NCBI GenBank assembly: GCA_023666835.1
Contig: JAMPBJ010000003.1
Coordinates: 1 to 64,000, forward strand
DNA: 64,000 bases
Source: Bacteroides sp.
GTDB lineage: Bacteria; Bacteroidota; Bacteroidia; Bacteroidales; Muribaculaceae
Direction of reading: 5' to 3'
How positions within the stretch are numbered: position 1 is the first letter of the stretch; every line of letters starts with the position of its first letter. The position numbers and the translations under genes were made by a program. The notes beneath the pieces are model-generated. The model saw nothing but the letters and a program-made list of their open reading frames with translations, did not search any database and had not been told where the DNA came from. Below are positions 1-7,136 of this stretch, piece by piece.

Positions 1-101
1 TTGACAACTTCCTTGACAGAAGCCTTAATGCCACTCAGCTTGCAGAGGGTCTTAATAAGGCTCTCTATGGAGATAGTGAATACTCATGGTTCTTGAAATA
101 A
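1..101 (+). CDS. 3' end of an unidentified gene
   Basis: Frame 3 is open from the window edge to a TAA at 99-101 and encodes about 32 residues with a normal-looking end (..EYSWFLK). The other two forward frames stop or read less naturally. It belongs to the same AT-rich block as the following small genes. Nothing in this short tail identifies the protein, and the start lies outside the window. Confidence 0.4.
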   Translation, partial: DNFLDRSLNATQLAEGLNKALYGDSEYSWFLK

Positions 102-183
102 TCTGCGGAATAGTCGGAGTAATCTGGAATATATCTATTATTTTCAGATTGCTTCGACTTATCCTTAAACACTTAAATGATAA

Positions 184-459
184 ATGAGCAATGTAATAGA
201 TACAAAAGAATACAGAACAGCAATGACTCTTGAAGATGCCATTAATGACTATAGTTGGTCTCCCCAAAAGTTTGCAGAGAGTGTTGGCTATATGCACAAG
301 ACTAATCAACAGACACTAATAAGAACTATAGTTGCTGTTATAAAGAAAGTGGGAGCTGATGATTATAGTGTAGATTTGAGAAACAAAGCTTCTCATAAAC
401 TATGTTGTAATATAGTGAACTCAGGTTTACTTGATGAAATTTCTATACCATTGGTGTGA
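184..459 (+). CDS. hypothetical 91-residue protein
   Basis: The start ATG at 184 follows an AT-rich gap. The product is soluble, mixed-charge and without signal peptide or membrane segment; I do not recognise a family. Its stop (TGA, 457-459) is one base before the ATG of the next gene, so the two are probably translated together. Base composition is much more AT-rich than the chromosomal genes to the right, as in the rest of 1-4543. It is a candidate cargo gene of the integrated element that ends at the tRNA-Lys fragment (4544-4590). Small soluble proteins in such islands are sometimes toxin-immunity proteins, but nothing here shows that directly. Confidence 0.55.
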   Translation: MSNVIDTKEYRTAMTLEDAINDYSWSPQKFAESVGYMHKTNQQTLIRTIVAVIKKVGADDYSVDLRNKASHKLCCNIVNSGLLDEISIPLV

Positions 460-460
460 T

Positions 461-667
461 ATGGAACCTAGATACATTATATTAATGGACTTCTCAATTG
501 GAGAACTCATCAAGTTTAAACTGACAGATGAAGAATTGAAAGCATCAGAAGAGTTTGAAGATTTTTCTGATTTTCTTTCAACACTTGAAGATAAGTATGA
601 TTTCAAACTGAAAGATTGTTTGTATATGACAGTTGAAACATTCTCCGAAAGATCTTACAATTTGTAG
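461..667 (+). CDS. hypothetical 68-residue acidic protein
   Basis: I chose the ATG at 461 because it directly follows the preceding stop and starts a natural N-terminus (MEPRYIILMDFSIGELIKF); the in-frame TTG at 431 would overlap the upstream gene. The protein is acidic, with a central run rich in Glu, Asp, Phe and Leu (residues about 25-50). It has no membrane segment and no family I recognise. It is followed by three hairpins in a row (680-796), the last a good terminator, so 184-667 reads as a two-gene transcription unit. Confidence 0.5.
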   Translation: MEPRYIILMDFSIGELIKFKLTDEELKASEEFEDFSDFLSTLEDKYDFKLKDCLYMTVETFSERSYNL

Positions 668-679
668 TCACCTGCTTAT

Positions 680-744
680 CCACTATGATAGAAATCACCA
701 TAGTGGAAAATTCTCTTGAAGATAAATCACCACAGATGATTTAT
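680..744 (+). other. two tandem RNA hairpins after 461-667
   Basis: CCACTATG (680-687) pairs with CATAGTGG (699-706), and ATAAATCA (722-729) pairs with TGATTTAT (737-744). Both stems are perfect 8-mers and lie between the stop codon at 667 and the strong terminator at 751-796. Together they give the transcript a structured 3' tail. They could stabilise mRNA or form a small 3'-derived RNA; the sequence alone does not decide. Confidence 0.35.
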
Positions 745-750
745 TGTTGG

Positions 751-796
751 ATGCTCCAGTGTCAGTACCTTTGTGCTGATATTGGAGCATTTTTTA
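751..796 (+). terminator. rho-independent terminator
   Basis: A 15-bp stem (751-765 with 776-790, two G-U pairs) around a 10-base loop is followed by T residues at 790-795. It closes the 184-667 unit. Confidence 0.8.
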
Positions 797-1045
797 TGAA
801 ATCAATAGTATCAGCCTACACCTTAGAGGTGCATTAATATGTCTGCAACTCTAAAATTCAGAGCTTAAGCAGTGGATTATTCACAGAAAAGCAGTAACTT
901 TGCAATAGTGAAATCAAAAACTGATTAAGCCAATGAATTAAAGAATTGAAAATGACATATTAAAGAAGTGTTTACTTCTTACAAGTAGCTTTCAGAAATC
1001 GCCAAATTATTTGAAAAATACCTACTTTGTAATAAGTGAATGCTT

Positions 1046-1140
1046 GCACCTCCACAGGTGTAGGCTTCTCTTGTTTGTAGGTATAAGGTGTTTGGCGATA
1101 CCTTGAAAGCTGAAACAAGGTTGCCTGCACCTCTTTTTTA
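1046..1140 (+). ncRNA. candidate structured RNA or leader ending in a U-run
   Basis: Three nested stems can be read by eye: AGGTGTAGGC (1056-1065) with GCCTGCACCT (1123-1132), CTTGTTT (1070-1076) with AAACAAG (1113-1119), and AGGTAT (1079-1084) with ATACCT (1098-1103). A T6 run at 1134-1139 follows. The rod therefore looks like an attenuator or the 3' end of a small RNA just upstream of the membrane genes starting at 1171. A further copy of the 5' arm in inverse orientation lies at 814-832 and could pair with 1046-1065 instead. The rest of 797-1170 holds a TAnnTTTG-like box at 895-902, a small hairpin AAGAAGT/ACTTCTT (963-980) and no convincing gene. Confidence 0.35.
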
Positions 1141-1170
1141 TACCCACAAATTAATAACATACACAACAAT

Positions 1171-1572
1171 ATGGACATATCAACAATTCTTTGGACTACA
1201 TTTATCTCACTTGTAGGTCTACAATTCTGTCTCCCGGATGGAGATGGTGAAAAAATGGCAGATCAGACCCCTATGTTTTGGTGTCCCAATCCATTTTTTC
1301 GCATAATATATGGATTATTTCAACTTGTTGGAGTAATCTTTGTTATAGGATTTGCTCTGTACTTAACTTTTACTGAGCATTGGTGGTATATCTTGATATA
1401 TCTCGCAGGAGTATTGCTTGCAAAATTTGCGGCTCTGTTAATGCAAATCCCTATAGCGTTGATATTCTCTAAGCAAATAGAACGAGCTATGTATGGAGGG
1501 CTGATTGCAAAGAGGATATGTGGCACTTTAATGATTGCCTTGGGCATTGTACTATGCTTAACTAACCAATAA
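1171..1572 (+). CDS. small multi-pass membrane protein, unknown function
   Basis: The 133-residue product has an amphipathic start, a Cys/Pro-containing loop (residues about 20-42) and about three hydrophobic segments: roughly 44-66, 70-98 and 112-131. I recognise no family. It starts 31 bases after the U-run of the structured RNA element and lies two bases before the next membrane gene. 1171-2338 is therefore a run of three membrane proteins in one unit. Composition is AT-rich like the rest of the left island. It may be cargo of the integrated element; role unknown. Confidence 0.6.
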   Translation: MDISTILWTTFISLVGLQFCLPDGDGEKMADQTPMFWCPNPFFRIIYGLFQLVGVIFVIGFALYLTFTEHWWYILIYLAGVLLAKFAALLMQIPIALIFSKQIERAMYGGLIAKRICGTLMIALGIVLCLTNQ

Positions 1573-1574
1573 TC

Positions 1575-2114
1575 ATGGAACAATCTTTCTCATTCAGATG
1601 GATTAAGTTAGGAATAGGTTTAATATTCCTACTTGGGAGTTCATTACTTCCAAACTTGTATCTAATCATTACTCTTGGTGGTATAGCCATTATGACTGCC
1701 TTTGCTAGTTTTGGTAACTATGACTATAGAGGAGAGCCGAGCAAACTACCCTATAGAATAGTTAGACATATCCTTGCAGTGCTTATTTTCGCCATAGCTA
1801 TCATACAAATATATGTACAGATTGCAATGCCAAACACAGTACACTACTCTCCTTACTACACAGTTATAGATGTTTCGTTGATAGCTTACTTACTGATGTA
1901 TAAGCCATCCAACAGCTCCACTTGTAAGAAGATTCTTAAGGTGATAGGATATACTGCAATACTAATAGGGGTAAATGCACTTCAAAATTCACAAAAGTTA
2001 GTTGAACACTTGACCTATAGTGGGGTGGAGATTAATTGGGGTGCAATATTCGCTACTTCAATAGTGATGATAATTGGCATTGTATTTCTATTATTCTCTA
2101 ACAAGAATTCATGA
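1575..2114 (+). CDS. membrane protein, unknown function
   Basis: The 179-residue protein has hydrophobic segments at about residues 10-45 (one or two passes), 62-83, 95-108, 121-137 and 155-175. It has no enzyme motif that I can see and no family I recognise. Its last codons overlap the start of the next gene by four bases (ATGA at 2111-2114), the classic arrangement for coupled translation. The three membrane proteins may form one complex, but this is inferred only from the arrangement. Confidence 0.6.
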   Translation: MEQSFSFRWIKLGIGLIFLLGSSLLPNLYLIITLGGIAIMTAFASFGNYDYRGEPSKLPYRIVRHILAVLIFAIAIIQIYVQIAMPNTVHYSPYYTVIDVSLIAYLLMYKPSNSSTCKKILKVIGYTAILIGVNALQNSQKLVEHLTYSGVEINWGAIFATSIVMIIGIVFLLFSNKNS

Positions 2115-2338
2115 TTGAGTGGATGAAAGAAACACTGATTGGTTTGGGGGTTTTGTTAGGCATATGGCTTTTTGCTATAATCTATAACATCTTCAATAAA
2201 ATCAGTTCAGAAGATACCAAAAGAGGTGAAATAACAAGGGAAATAGGCGAATATAGCTGGGGGACATTCTTGACCTATTTAATTATATGCTCCTTTGTTG
2301 TACCTCTTATTATTCTCATCATTTGGCTATTTTCATAA
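2111..2338 (+). CDS. 75-residue two-pass membrane protein
   Basis: It starts inside the previous gene's stop (ATGA). Hydrophobic stretches lie at about residues 8-28 and 53-74, with a charged 25-residue loop between them (..KISSEDTKRGEITREIG..). The shape resembles small partner subunits of membrane complexes, but there is no recognisable family. The following gene begins ten bases after its stop. Confidence 0.55.
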   Translation: MIEWMKETLIGLGVLLGIWLFAIIYNIFNKISSEDTKRGEITREIGEYSWGTFLTYLIICSFVVPLIILIIWLFS

Positions 2339-2348
2339 TTACATCAAT

Positions 2349-2753
2349 ATGACTAACCTATCATTACAATACTCTTTGGAAAAGATAGGCCTGCCACTGA
2401 TTGTTACATCAAGCAAGCCTAATCTCTGTTTTCTCATTGACACTGGAGCTACACATAATATTGTATTTTCGTATGTTTATGAGGAATTTCAACATCTATT
2501 TTCTGCCACTCAGACTCATTCAGATTCCATGATGGGCATAGATGGTATAAAAAAGGAAACAATCCAAGTGACAACCACACTATATTTTAACAAGACAGAT
2601 ATATCAGCCACATTTTCCGTATTAGATGCGACTGAGGCGGTGGTACAAGTCTACAAAGAAAGTGGCATCCAGATACATGGTATACTTGGAGTCCCTTTTT
2701 TGACTCAAAACAAATGGATTTTAAATTTCAACAAATTAACTTTGCAATGCTAA
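2349..2753 (+). CDS. retropepsin-like (clan AA) single-lobe protein
   Basis: From ATG 2349 the product is 134 residues. It carries the flap-and-catalytic pattern of the retropepsin-like aspartyl protease fold: LPLIVTSSKPNLCFLIDTGA with the Asp-Thr-Gly at residues 31-33, and a second hydrophobic-hydrophobic-Gly element, GILGVPFL, near the C-terminus. Such proteins act as dimers because one lobe supplies one Asp. The upstream in-frame TTG at 2295 would overlap the preceding membrane gene, so the ATG is preferred. No signal peptide is seen, so it is probably cytosolic. It may process or sense a protein of this cluster; the target is unknown. Confidence 0.6.
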   Translation: MTNLSLQYSLEKIGLPLIVTSSKPNLCFLIDTGATHNIVFSYVYEEFQHLFSATQTHSDSMMGIDGIKKETIQVTTTLYFNKTDISATFSVLDATEAVVQVYKESGIQIHGILGVPFLTQNKWILNFNKLTLQC

Positions 2754-2852
2754 CTCTGATTTCTATAAGATGTAATCATAAGTTAACACTGTAACATGTA
2801 GTCACTTTGAAATTATATATAGAGAGAAGTGACTACAAAAATACTCAATAAT

Positions 2853-3977
2853 ATGACACCAAACCCCGAATCACCAATATTCAAACAGGACTTCATATCT
2901 GAATATGCTAGTGAAGAAGCTAAGAAGCTAGGAGAAATATACAGATTGATTAAAGAAGATGCAAAACAAGGCAAATGGAAAGGTCTATCTGAGGATAATG
3001 TAACATTGGAATATAATAATTATGATGGATGTACAGTTATAGAAGCAATTCTGACAGACAGTAATCATCATACTCACCATTTTACTATCCAATTTCTGCC
3101 TGATAATGGATTTGGAGATGGTACAAACTATCTTTATCTCAAATATCTCTTTGAGGGAGAGTTTGATGAAAATGTCCTGTCAGTTAGATCTTTTGCAGAG
3201 TATCTTGCTACATATCTTGAATGGGAGGGTTTTGAGCCAATTTTAATACATTGTGATAAGGGAATAGAATGGCTTACTAAAATAGATTGGGTCTATAAAG
3301 GCTACTGCAACTTAGTAGAAACTACCTTATCCAAGTTAAAACCAATTGATTGGTTTTACTCTGATGAGCCTCTTGTTAGCAGTTATGATGATATGCATTA
3401 CTATTTCCTTAAAATTTTCAACAAGTTGAAATCAAGAGTTGATTGGAGAAAATGGGATGGTATTAAGGCTGATTGTTTCAACATTATATCTGCTGCTGAC
3501 GAGACTTCAATATATTTGGAGTATCAAGTTGATGAGGTATGGAAATGGCTTATAACACTCAATGGGATATGGAATGAAAAGTATCCCGAATTATCCATTA
3601 ACATATCATGTTATCCATACTACAAGTTATCTAAAGAAATTGAGAAGAAACTTGACACTCTCTTTGCTGAGTTCCTTGACAGTCTGCCATCATCAAATGG
3701 TAATATTTGGATTGGAGGAGGGAGAGGAGAACACTCTTTAGGTATTCAATACTTTCACATTGAGGATAGCCTTGATTTATTCTGCAATCTGCTTGATGAG
3801 CTAACATCACATCTCAAAAGTTTCAACTTTCATCTATCCTCACCATCCACCACCCTCACAGAAGAAATGGAAACAATGAAGAAACAACTTGAAGAATCAT
3901 TACAGACTACTCTGTCTTTTGTGACTGAGGAGGATGAAATCAATAAAAAATTAAAGAATGGCTATTTTGTGGTATAA
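2853..3977 (+). CDS. hypothetical 374-residue protein
   Basis: A soluble, Trp- and Tyr-rich acidic protein with no signal peptide and no family I can name. The last 50 residues are predicted to be helical and charged (..MKKQLEESLQTTLSF..). I use ATG 2853; a GTG at 2829 in the same frame would add eight residues. A box resembling the -7 element (TCACTTTG, about 2803-2810) lies just upstream, so this gene may have its own promoter. It overlaps the next gene by 20 bases. Large lone proteins of this kind in AT-rich islands are often immunity or defence factors, but no domain supports that here. Confidence 0.6.
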   Translation: MTPNPESPIFKQDFISEYASEEAKKLGEIYRLIKEDAKQGKWKGLSEDNVTLEYNNYDGCTVIEAILTDSNHHTHHFTIQFLPDNGFGDGTNYLYLKYLFEGEFDENVLSVRSFAEYLATYLEWEGFEPILIHCDKGIEWLTKIDWVYKGYCNLVETTLSKLKPIDWFYSDEPLVSSYDDMHYYFLKIFNKLKSRVDWRKWDGIKADCFNIISAADETSIYLEYQVDEVWKWLITLNGIWNEKYPELSINISCYPYYKLSKEIEKKLDTLFAEFLDSLPSSNGNIWIGGGRGEHSLGIQYFHIEDSLDLFCNLLDELTSHLKSFNFHLSSPSTTLTEEMETMKKQLEESLQTTLSFVTEEDEINKKLKNGYFVV

Positions 3978-4302
3978 TTTGAGAAGTTATCTTGTCTTGT
4001 TTGTGGGATTAGTAATATCTCTGTGCTTTCTTGACTCTAAATATGTGGAGTGTGGAGATTGTGTGTCAATAGTTTATTATACACCAATGACTTTGGCTGA
4101 TAAAATCGCTATAGTAGGAATTGGGATAATAACATCTGCTGTATTCTTTCTACTGAGTAGGGATAAGAACTACACTATCACAAGGACAATTATCATGGTT
4201 TATATAATCACATTTATTGGTGTTGCCATATATGCCAATGATATACTTGGAATGAGAGAAATAGATTGGCCTCACACTTACAAAGTCCAGCCTTTGAGCT
4301 AA
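3958..4302 (+). CDS. small membrane protein, unknown function
   Basis: The 114-residue product overlaps the end of the preceding gene by 20 bases and so is probably translated with it. Three hydrophobic segments lie at about residues 10-26, 48-66 and 75-95; two Cys (residues about 32 and 35) sit in the first loop. The C-terminus is short and polar. No recognised family. It is the last gene before the element end, and a large perfect inverted repeat starts two bases after its stop. Confidence 0.55.
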   Translation: MAILWYNLRSYLVLFVGLVISLCFLDSKYVECGDCVSIVYYTPMTLADKIAIVGIGIITSAVFFLLSRDKNYTITRTIIMVYIITFIGVAIYANDILGMREIDWPHTYKVQPLS

Positions 4303-4304
4303 AT

Positions 4305-4360
4305 CTTGCGCAGATAAAATGCTCCATTTCTTATAAGAATAGGGGTTTTATCTGCGCAAG
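4305..4360 (+). terminator. 15-bp perfect inverted repeat, probable terminator
   Basis: CTTGCGCAGATAAAA (4305-4319) is repeated exactly as its complement at 4346-4360, around a 26-base loop that itself contains the palindrome TTCTTATAAGAA. No T-run follows, so it may work as a terminator or mRNA-stabilising hairpin; a protein-binding role near the element end is also possible. Confidence 0.5.
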
Positions 4361-4419
4361 TGAGAATTGAAAATTTCAATATAATAGAAACATTAACCCA
4401 CTCTTGGATATACTACAAG

Positions 4420-4507
4420 TTAAACCACAGTGTAAACCGAAGAAGATTAAACCAAACATAAATAAGGATTGAAACATATCTAACAGCTTGGTGTATATAA
4501 GGTTTAA
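4420..4507 (+). repeat. TTAAACC repeats beside the attachment site
   Basis: TTAAACCA occurs at 4420-4427 and 4447-4454, TAAACC at 4433-4438 and the inverse GGTTTAA at 4501-4507, in a gene-free AT-rich stretch just left of the tRNA-Lys fragment. Spaced direct and inverted copies beside a core site are what integrase arm-type sites look like. This placement supports the left side being the mobile element. Function is inferred. Confidence 0.4.
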
Positions 4508-4543
4508 GTGAACCAAACTGCCATTATTAAGAGGAGTTGAAAA

Positions 4544-4590
4544 CAACACTTTTAATGTTGGGGTCCTGGGTTCGAGCCCCAGGCGGATCA
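4544..4590 (+). other. attachment site: 3' part of tRNA-Lys(TTT)
   Basis: The stretch reads as anticodon arm CAACA-CTTTTAA-TGTTG (anticodon TTT), variable loop GGGTC, T arm CTGGG-TTCGAGC-CCCAG and acceptor strand GCGGATC plus discriminator A. The matching 5' acceptor strand (GATCCGC) and D arm are absent upstream. A tRNA 3' fragment without its 5' half is the usual scar of a tyrosine-recombinase element that keeps the intact tRNA at its other end. The element therefore lies to the left and the original chromosome to the right. Confidence 0.8.
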
Positions 4591-4613
4591 CAGAAGGGTT
4601 TGTCAATCCGACG

Positions 4614-4650
4614 AAAACCTCTGAAAATCGGTGATTTTCAGAGGTTTTGT
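4614..4650 (+). terminator. terminator downstream of the tRNA-Lys end
   Basis: A perfect 16-bp stem (AAAACCTCTGAAAATC at 4614-4629 with 4633-4648) has a three-base loop and runs into T residues. It is the natural transcription end of the tRNA gene, now left behind with the 3' fragment. Confidence 0.85.
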
Positions 4651-4706
4651 TTTATGCCCTCTATCCCCAATCACAGCAAAATATTGAAGTATCTGGTGTG
4701 CAAAAA

Positions 4707-4829
4707 GGGTACACTTAAAATTGTACCGCCAATTGTACCCTCTTAAAGATTTATTACGCTATCTTTCAGCGAATTACGCATTATATATTCTGCTAATAAA
4801 TGTACCCTTTCAGGTGTGTTGAGGGTACA
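4707..4829 (+). repeat. cluster of GGGTACA/TGTACCC motifs
   Basis: GGGTACA occurs at 4707-4713 and 4823-4829, TGTACC at 4722-4727, and TGTACCC at 4734-4740 and 4801-4807, all between the tRNA terminator and the next ORF. They may be leftover operator or integrase-binding sites of an earlier element at this tRNA. I see no gene in 4650-4855. Confidence 0.35.
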
Positions 4830-4927
4830 ATATCAAGTGAAGATGTGGGAGTTGAGTAAGTGATTATGTATCAATAGACATATTTCAGAGCGTTTTTCGT
4901 TCAACGGTTATCCGCTGGTACATCGAC

Positions 4928-5242
4928 ATGCCATGGGACGGCAATCGTGCCAACCTCCAGATGGTGGCCGGCTCCGACGACCTCCTCTCCTATCTTGATA
5001 CTGAGAAGAAGCATAGCGTAACGATCCACGTGATCCCGTCGGAAACTCAACTGACCGTCGACGACCACATCGAGCTTCGCCAGCTCGACAAATCTCTCAC
5101 AGGCGGCTCGCACTACGATGCCACTTCATTCCCCGGCTTCCGTATGTCAAGGATATGGATATGCCCCGTGACACTCTGCGTTCTCGGCCGCTATCCAAAG
5201 TACATTTACGTCAAGCCGATCGATTTAGAATCTGAAAAATGA
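4928..5242 (+). CDS. hypothetical protein, N-terminus possibly lost
   Basis: The readable product ends in a well-formed segment (..IWICPVTLCVLGRYPKYIYVKPI..) like a small family of uncharacterised Bacteroidales proteins I have seen but cannot name. The frame is open from 4856, but the only ATG is at 4928, in the middle of RWYIDMPWDGN, which looks like the interior of a domain. An FSFNG-like stretch just upstream is in another frame, which suggests a frameshift or a lost start. With pseudogenes on the right, I treat it as possibly decaying. A clear terminator follows at 5248-5286. Confidence 0.45.
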   Translation: MPWDGNRANLQMVAGSDDLLSYLDTEKKHSVTIHVIPSETQLTVDDHIELRQLDKSLTGGSHYDATSFPGFRMSRIWICPVTLCVLGRYPKYIYVKPIDLESEK

Positions 5243-5247
5243 TAAGA

Positions 5248-5286
5248 AACCTTCCAAGCTCTCAATGCAGCATGGAAGGTTTTTTA
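5248..5286 (+). terminator. rho-independent terminator
   Basis: AACCTTCCA (5248-5256) pairs with TGGAAGGTT (5273-5281), followed by a T-run to 5286. It ends the 4928-5242 gene. Confidence 0.75.
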
Positions 5287-5308
5287 TTATCGGATCTCGT
5301 AAATGGGG

Positions 5309-6129
5309 TTATTTGTCGAGGTCGATGATTTCGTAGTCGAGCGATCCAAGACCAATTGCTGCAGCGTGATCGATGGTGTGAGTGCTGTGGCGACTGTTGA
5401 TGCGCTACCGGGTCGGTAAAGGCCGGGATGCCGTAGTCCTTCAGAAGCACTTCAGAGGGATGGGCGGCACAGTCGCAGTCGACCGATATGTTTATCACGT
5501 TGATGTAGATGATGTTGTCGCCGAAATAGTCGGCCACTCCTTGACGGCGGCAGCCATTGATTCGAGAAAGTCGTCCTGAGGAGCGATGTTGTCCCAAAGT
5601 GCTTCTACGGTCTCAATCTTGCCGTCAGAATGCATGTAGGATTTGCCATCGGCTGAAGCCACTCCGATGCTGGCATTTTTGAGCACGCCGCCATATCCGC
5701 CCATAGCGTGTCCTTGAAGTAGCTAAGGTTGATCATATAGTCGTAGCGGGGCAGATGGTTGCCGACAATGTCGTATTTGATGTGACGGCGGTCGCGAACC
5801 GGAATTTTCATCTTTCCCTCTTCGTCCAAGAGGTAGACGGGAGCTATGGAGTCGAACCCATGTTCGTGTACTGTCTGCCAGTGGGCATCGAAGGTGTTGC
5901 GCTTGCCTGCATAGGCAGTGTTGCATTCTACTATTGAGCCGTAAACCGAATCAACCAGTTGGCTGATCAGATCCCGGCTGAGATAGTTGGGGTTGCCGGC
6001 TTCGCCGGTACTGATTTTAACTGCCACGCGATGTCCGTCGGCCGGGCAGCCGTGAGCTTTGTAGATTCTGACGAGAGCTTCGGGTGTGATCTCGCGGGTC
6101 ATGTAGACTTTTGACTGTGCCGTAACCAA
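5309..6129 (-). pseudogene. DUF362-family protein, frameshifted and deleted
   Basis: The pieces of a DUF362 protein can be read in successive frames. The N-terminal part (6129 to about 5716) includes VAVKISTGEAGN and IVECNTAYAGKRNTFDAHW. After a one-base loss near 5715 the frame changes to GHAMGGYGGVLKNASIGVAS..DDFLESMAAAVKE. After another shift near 5540 it reads ADYFGDNIIYINVINISVDCDC..FTDPVA. The part between FTDPVA and the end (NSRHSTHTIDHAAAIGLGS.., stop at 5309-5311) lacks roughly 25 residues of the usual family sequence. At least two frameshifts and one deletion make it a dead gene. Intact relatives are a family of uncertain function, sometimes with Fe-S domains. Confidence 0.85.
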
Positions 6130-6139
6130 TGTATTTTTA

Positions 6140-6379
6140 TCATTGGTTGTTGATTTTATATCTTATCCATAACACCTCATAGTCAAATCGCACGACGCTT
6201 TCAAGCGAAAGCTTCAATGGCATACGATTGATGTTGTCCAAACCGTCGAAAAGCGAAGTCTGACCTTTTCGACCATCTATCCCCGGTGCGAGCAGCAGAC
6301 ATATTTCATCGATAAGACCGGCAGCCAGAAAGCCACCATTGAATTGTCCGCCTCCGAGGACGTTCCTACGTTGAACGCC
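6140..6379 (-). pseudogene. RibD C-terminal (pyrimidine reductase-like) fragment
   Basis: The minus-strand reading VQRRNVLGGGQFNGGFLAAG followed by LIDEICLLLAPGIDGRKG and ..VLWIRYKI is the last two thirds of a RibD_C/dihydrofolate-reductase-like domain, with its Gly-Gly-Gly NADPH-binding turn. Family members are about 170-220 residues long; here the N-terminal half is missing. At about 6377-6382 the RibD-like sequence stops, and the DNA becomes the end of an AraC gene on the other strand, so this is a rearrangement junction. Confidence 0.75.
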
Positions 6380-6487
6380 TACGATCTCGGCTTTAATTAC
6401 CCGCATCATCTCAGCCGCTCGTTTAAAAAGATTGTAGGTATCACCCCCAACGTATACCGATCAAAGGTCAGTCATAAATGGAGCTGA
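6377..6487 (+). pseudogene. C-terminal remnant of an AraC-family regulator
   Basis: Forward-strand translation gives AYDLGFNYPHHLSRSFKKIV then GITPNVYRSKVSHKWS-stop. This is the second helix-turn-helix of AraC/XylS DNA-binding domains (..DLGF..YFSRxFKKxxGxTPxxYR..). Everything N-terminal is gone; upstream DNA is the antisense of the RibD_C fragment. The last 20 bases overlap the end of the minus-strand hydrolase gene. The fragment is far too short to be functional. Confidence 0.75.
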
Positions 6488-7136
6488 AGGCCTCTTCAAG
6501 TCGCTCAACAGGGAAGGCGTAATGATTGCCGGCAACGCGTATATAGGTCGTGTCAATGCCCCCGTTTTGCAGACGGTCAACTATACGCTTGGTGTTGGCT
6601 TCCACAGTGTTGAACGCCTTGACTGGCGATCGCGACTCTTTTTCGCCAAGAAGAAAAAACGCTTTGCCGCTCTTCCGTGGTAAAGGTTGCCGCTCGAACC
6701 ATTCAATGAATCCCTCATACCAGAACGATCCCGACAGCGAAGCGATGTTAACGAATTCGTCGCACACCATCCACTGCCATAGCGCGAAGAGCCCCGACAT
6801 CGATACTCCGAACAGAGTGCGCTCTGCCTTCGACCGGTCTATGCTAAGCGTATGCTCTACACGGGGCACTACGCGTTCTCTTAGTAGGGATAGAAATTGA
6901 CCGGATTCTCCCTTGAAGTCCGGAGTTCCCCTGGGTACACCTTTTGCCCCCCAGGGGCTGAATACGTTTTGCCAGTCCATGCCGGTGATTACCACGATAT
7001 TGGTCTGATGGCGAGTGGCTGCCTGTGTGATCCATCCATCAAGTATATTCATGGGATAGAGCACATAGGCTATTCTGTCCGTGCCATTGAACGCGGCACA
7101 TTTGCATTCCAGATTTTCAATTCTTATTTTTGTCAT
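6468..7136 (-). CDS. alpha/beta-hydrolase-fold esterase
   Basis: The 222-residue protein has the nucleophile elbow GVSMSG with Ser112 and a candidate catalytic His205 in VAGNHYAFPVE; an acidic partner probably sits in FLLGEKESRS (about 161-170). This layout resembles the Fes/IroE or esterase-D group that cleaves ester or thioester-linked products. No signal peptide, so cytosolic. It is the last of four overlapping minus-strand genes (its start overlaps the GNAT gene by 20 bases). In NRPS-type clusters such hydrolases release or proofread acyl chains, a plausible role beside the adenylation domain. Confidence 0.75.
   Translation of the reverse strand: MTKIRIENLECKCAAFNGTDRIAYVLYPMNILDGWITQAATRHQTNIVVITGMDWQNVFSPWGAKGVPRGTPDFKGESGQFLSLLRERVVPRVEHTLSIDRSKAERTLFGVSMSGLFALWQWMVCDEFVNIASLSGSFWYEGFIEWFERQPLPRKSGKAFFLLGEKESRSPVKAFNTVEANTKRIVDRLQNGGIDTTYIRVAGNHYAFPVERLEEAFSSIYD

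Noticed and set aside
4376-4606. Minus-strand ORF over the tRNA-Lys fragment
   Set aside because: It crosses the tRNA 3' end and the arm-repeat stretch; the translation contains antisense tRNA and has no protein-like pattern.
4537-4746. Plus-strand ORF starting in the tRNA fragment
   Set aside because: It reads through the tRNA and its terminator stem, which cannot be a natural coding region.
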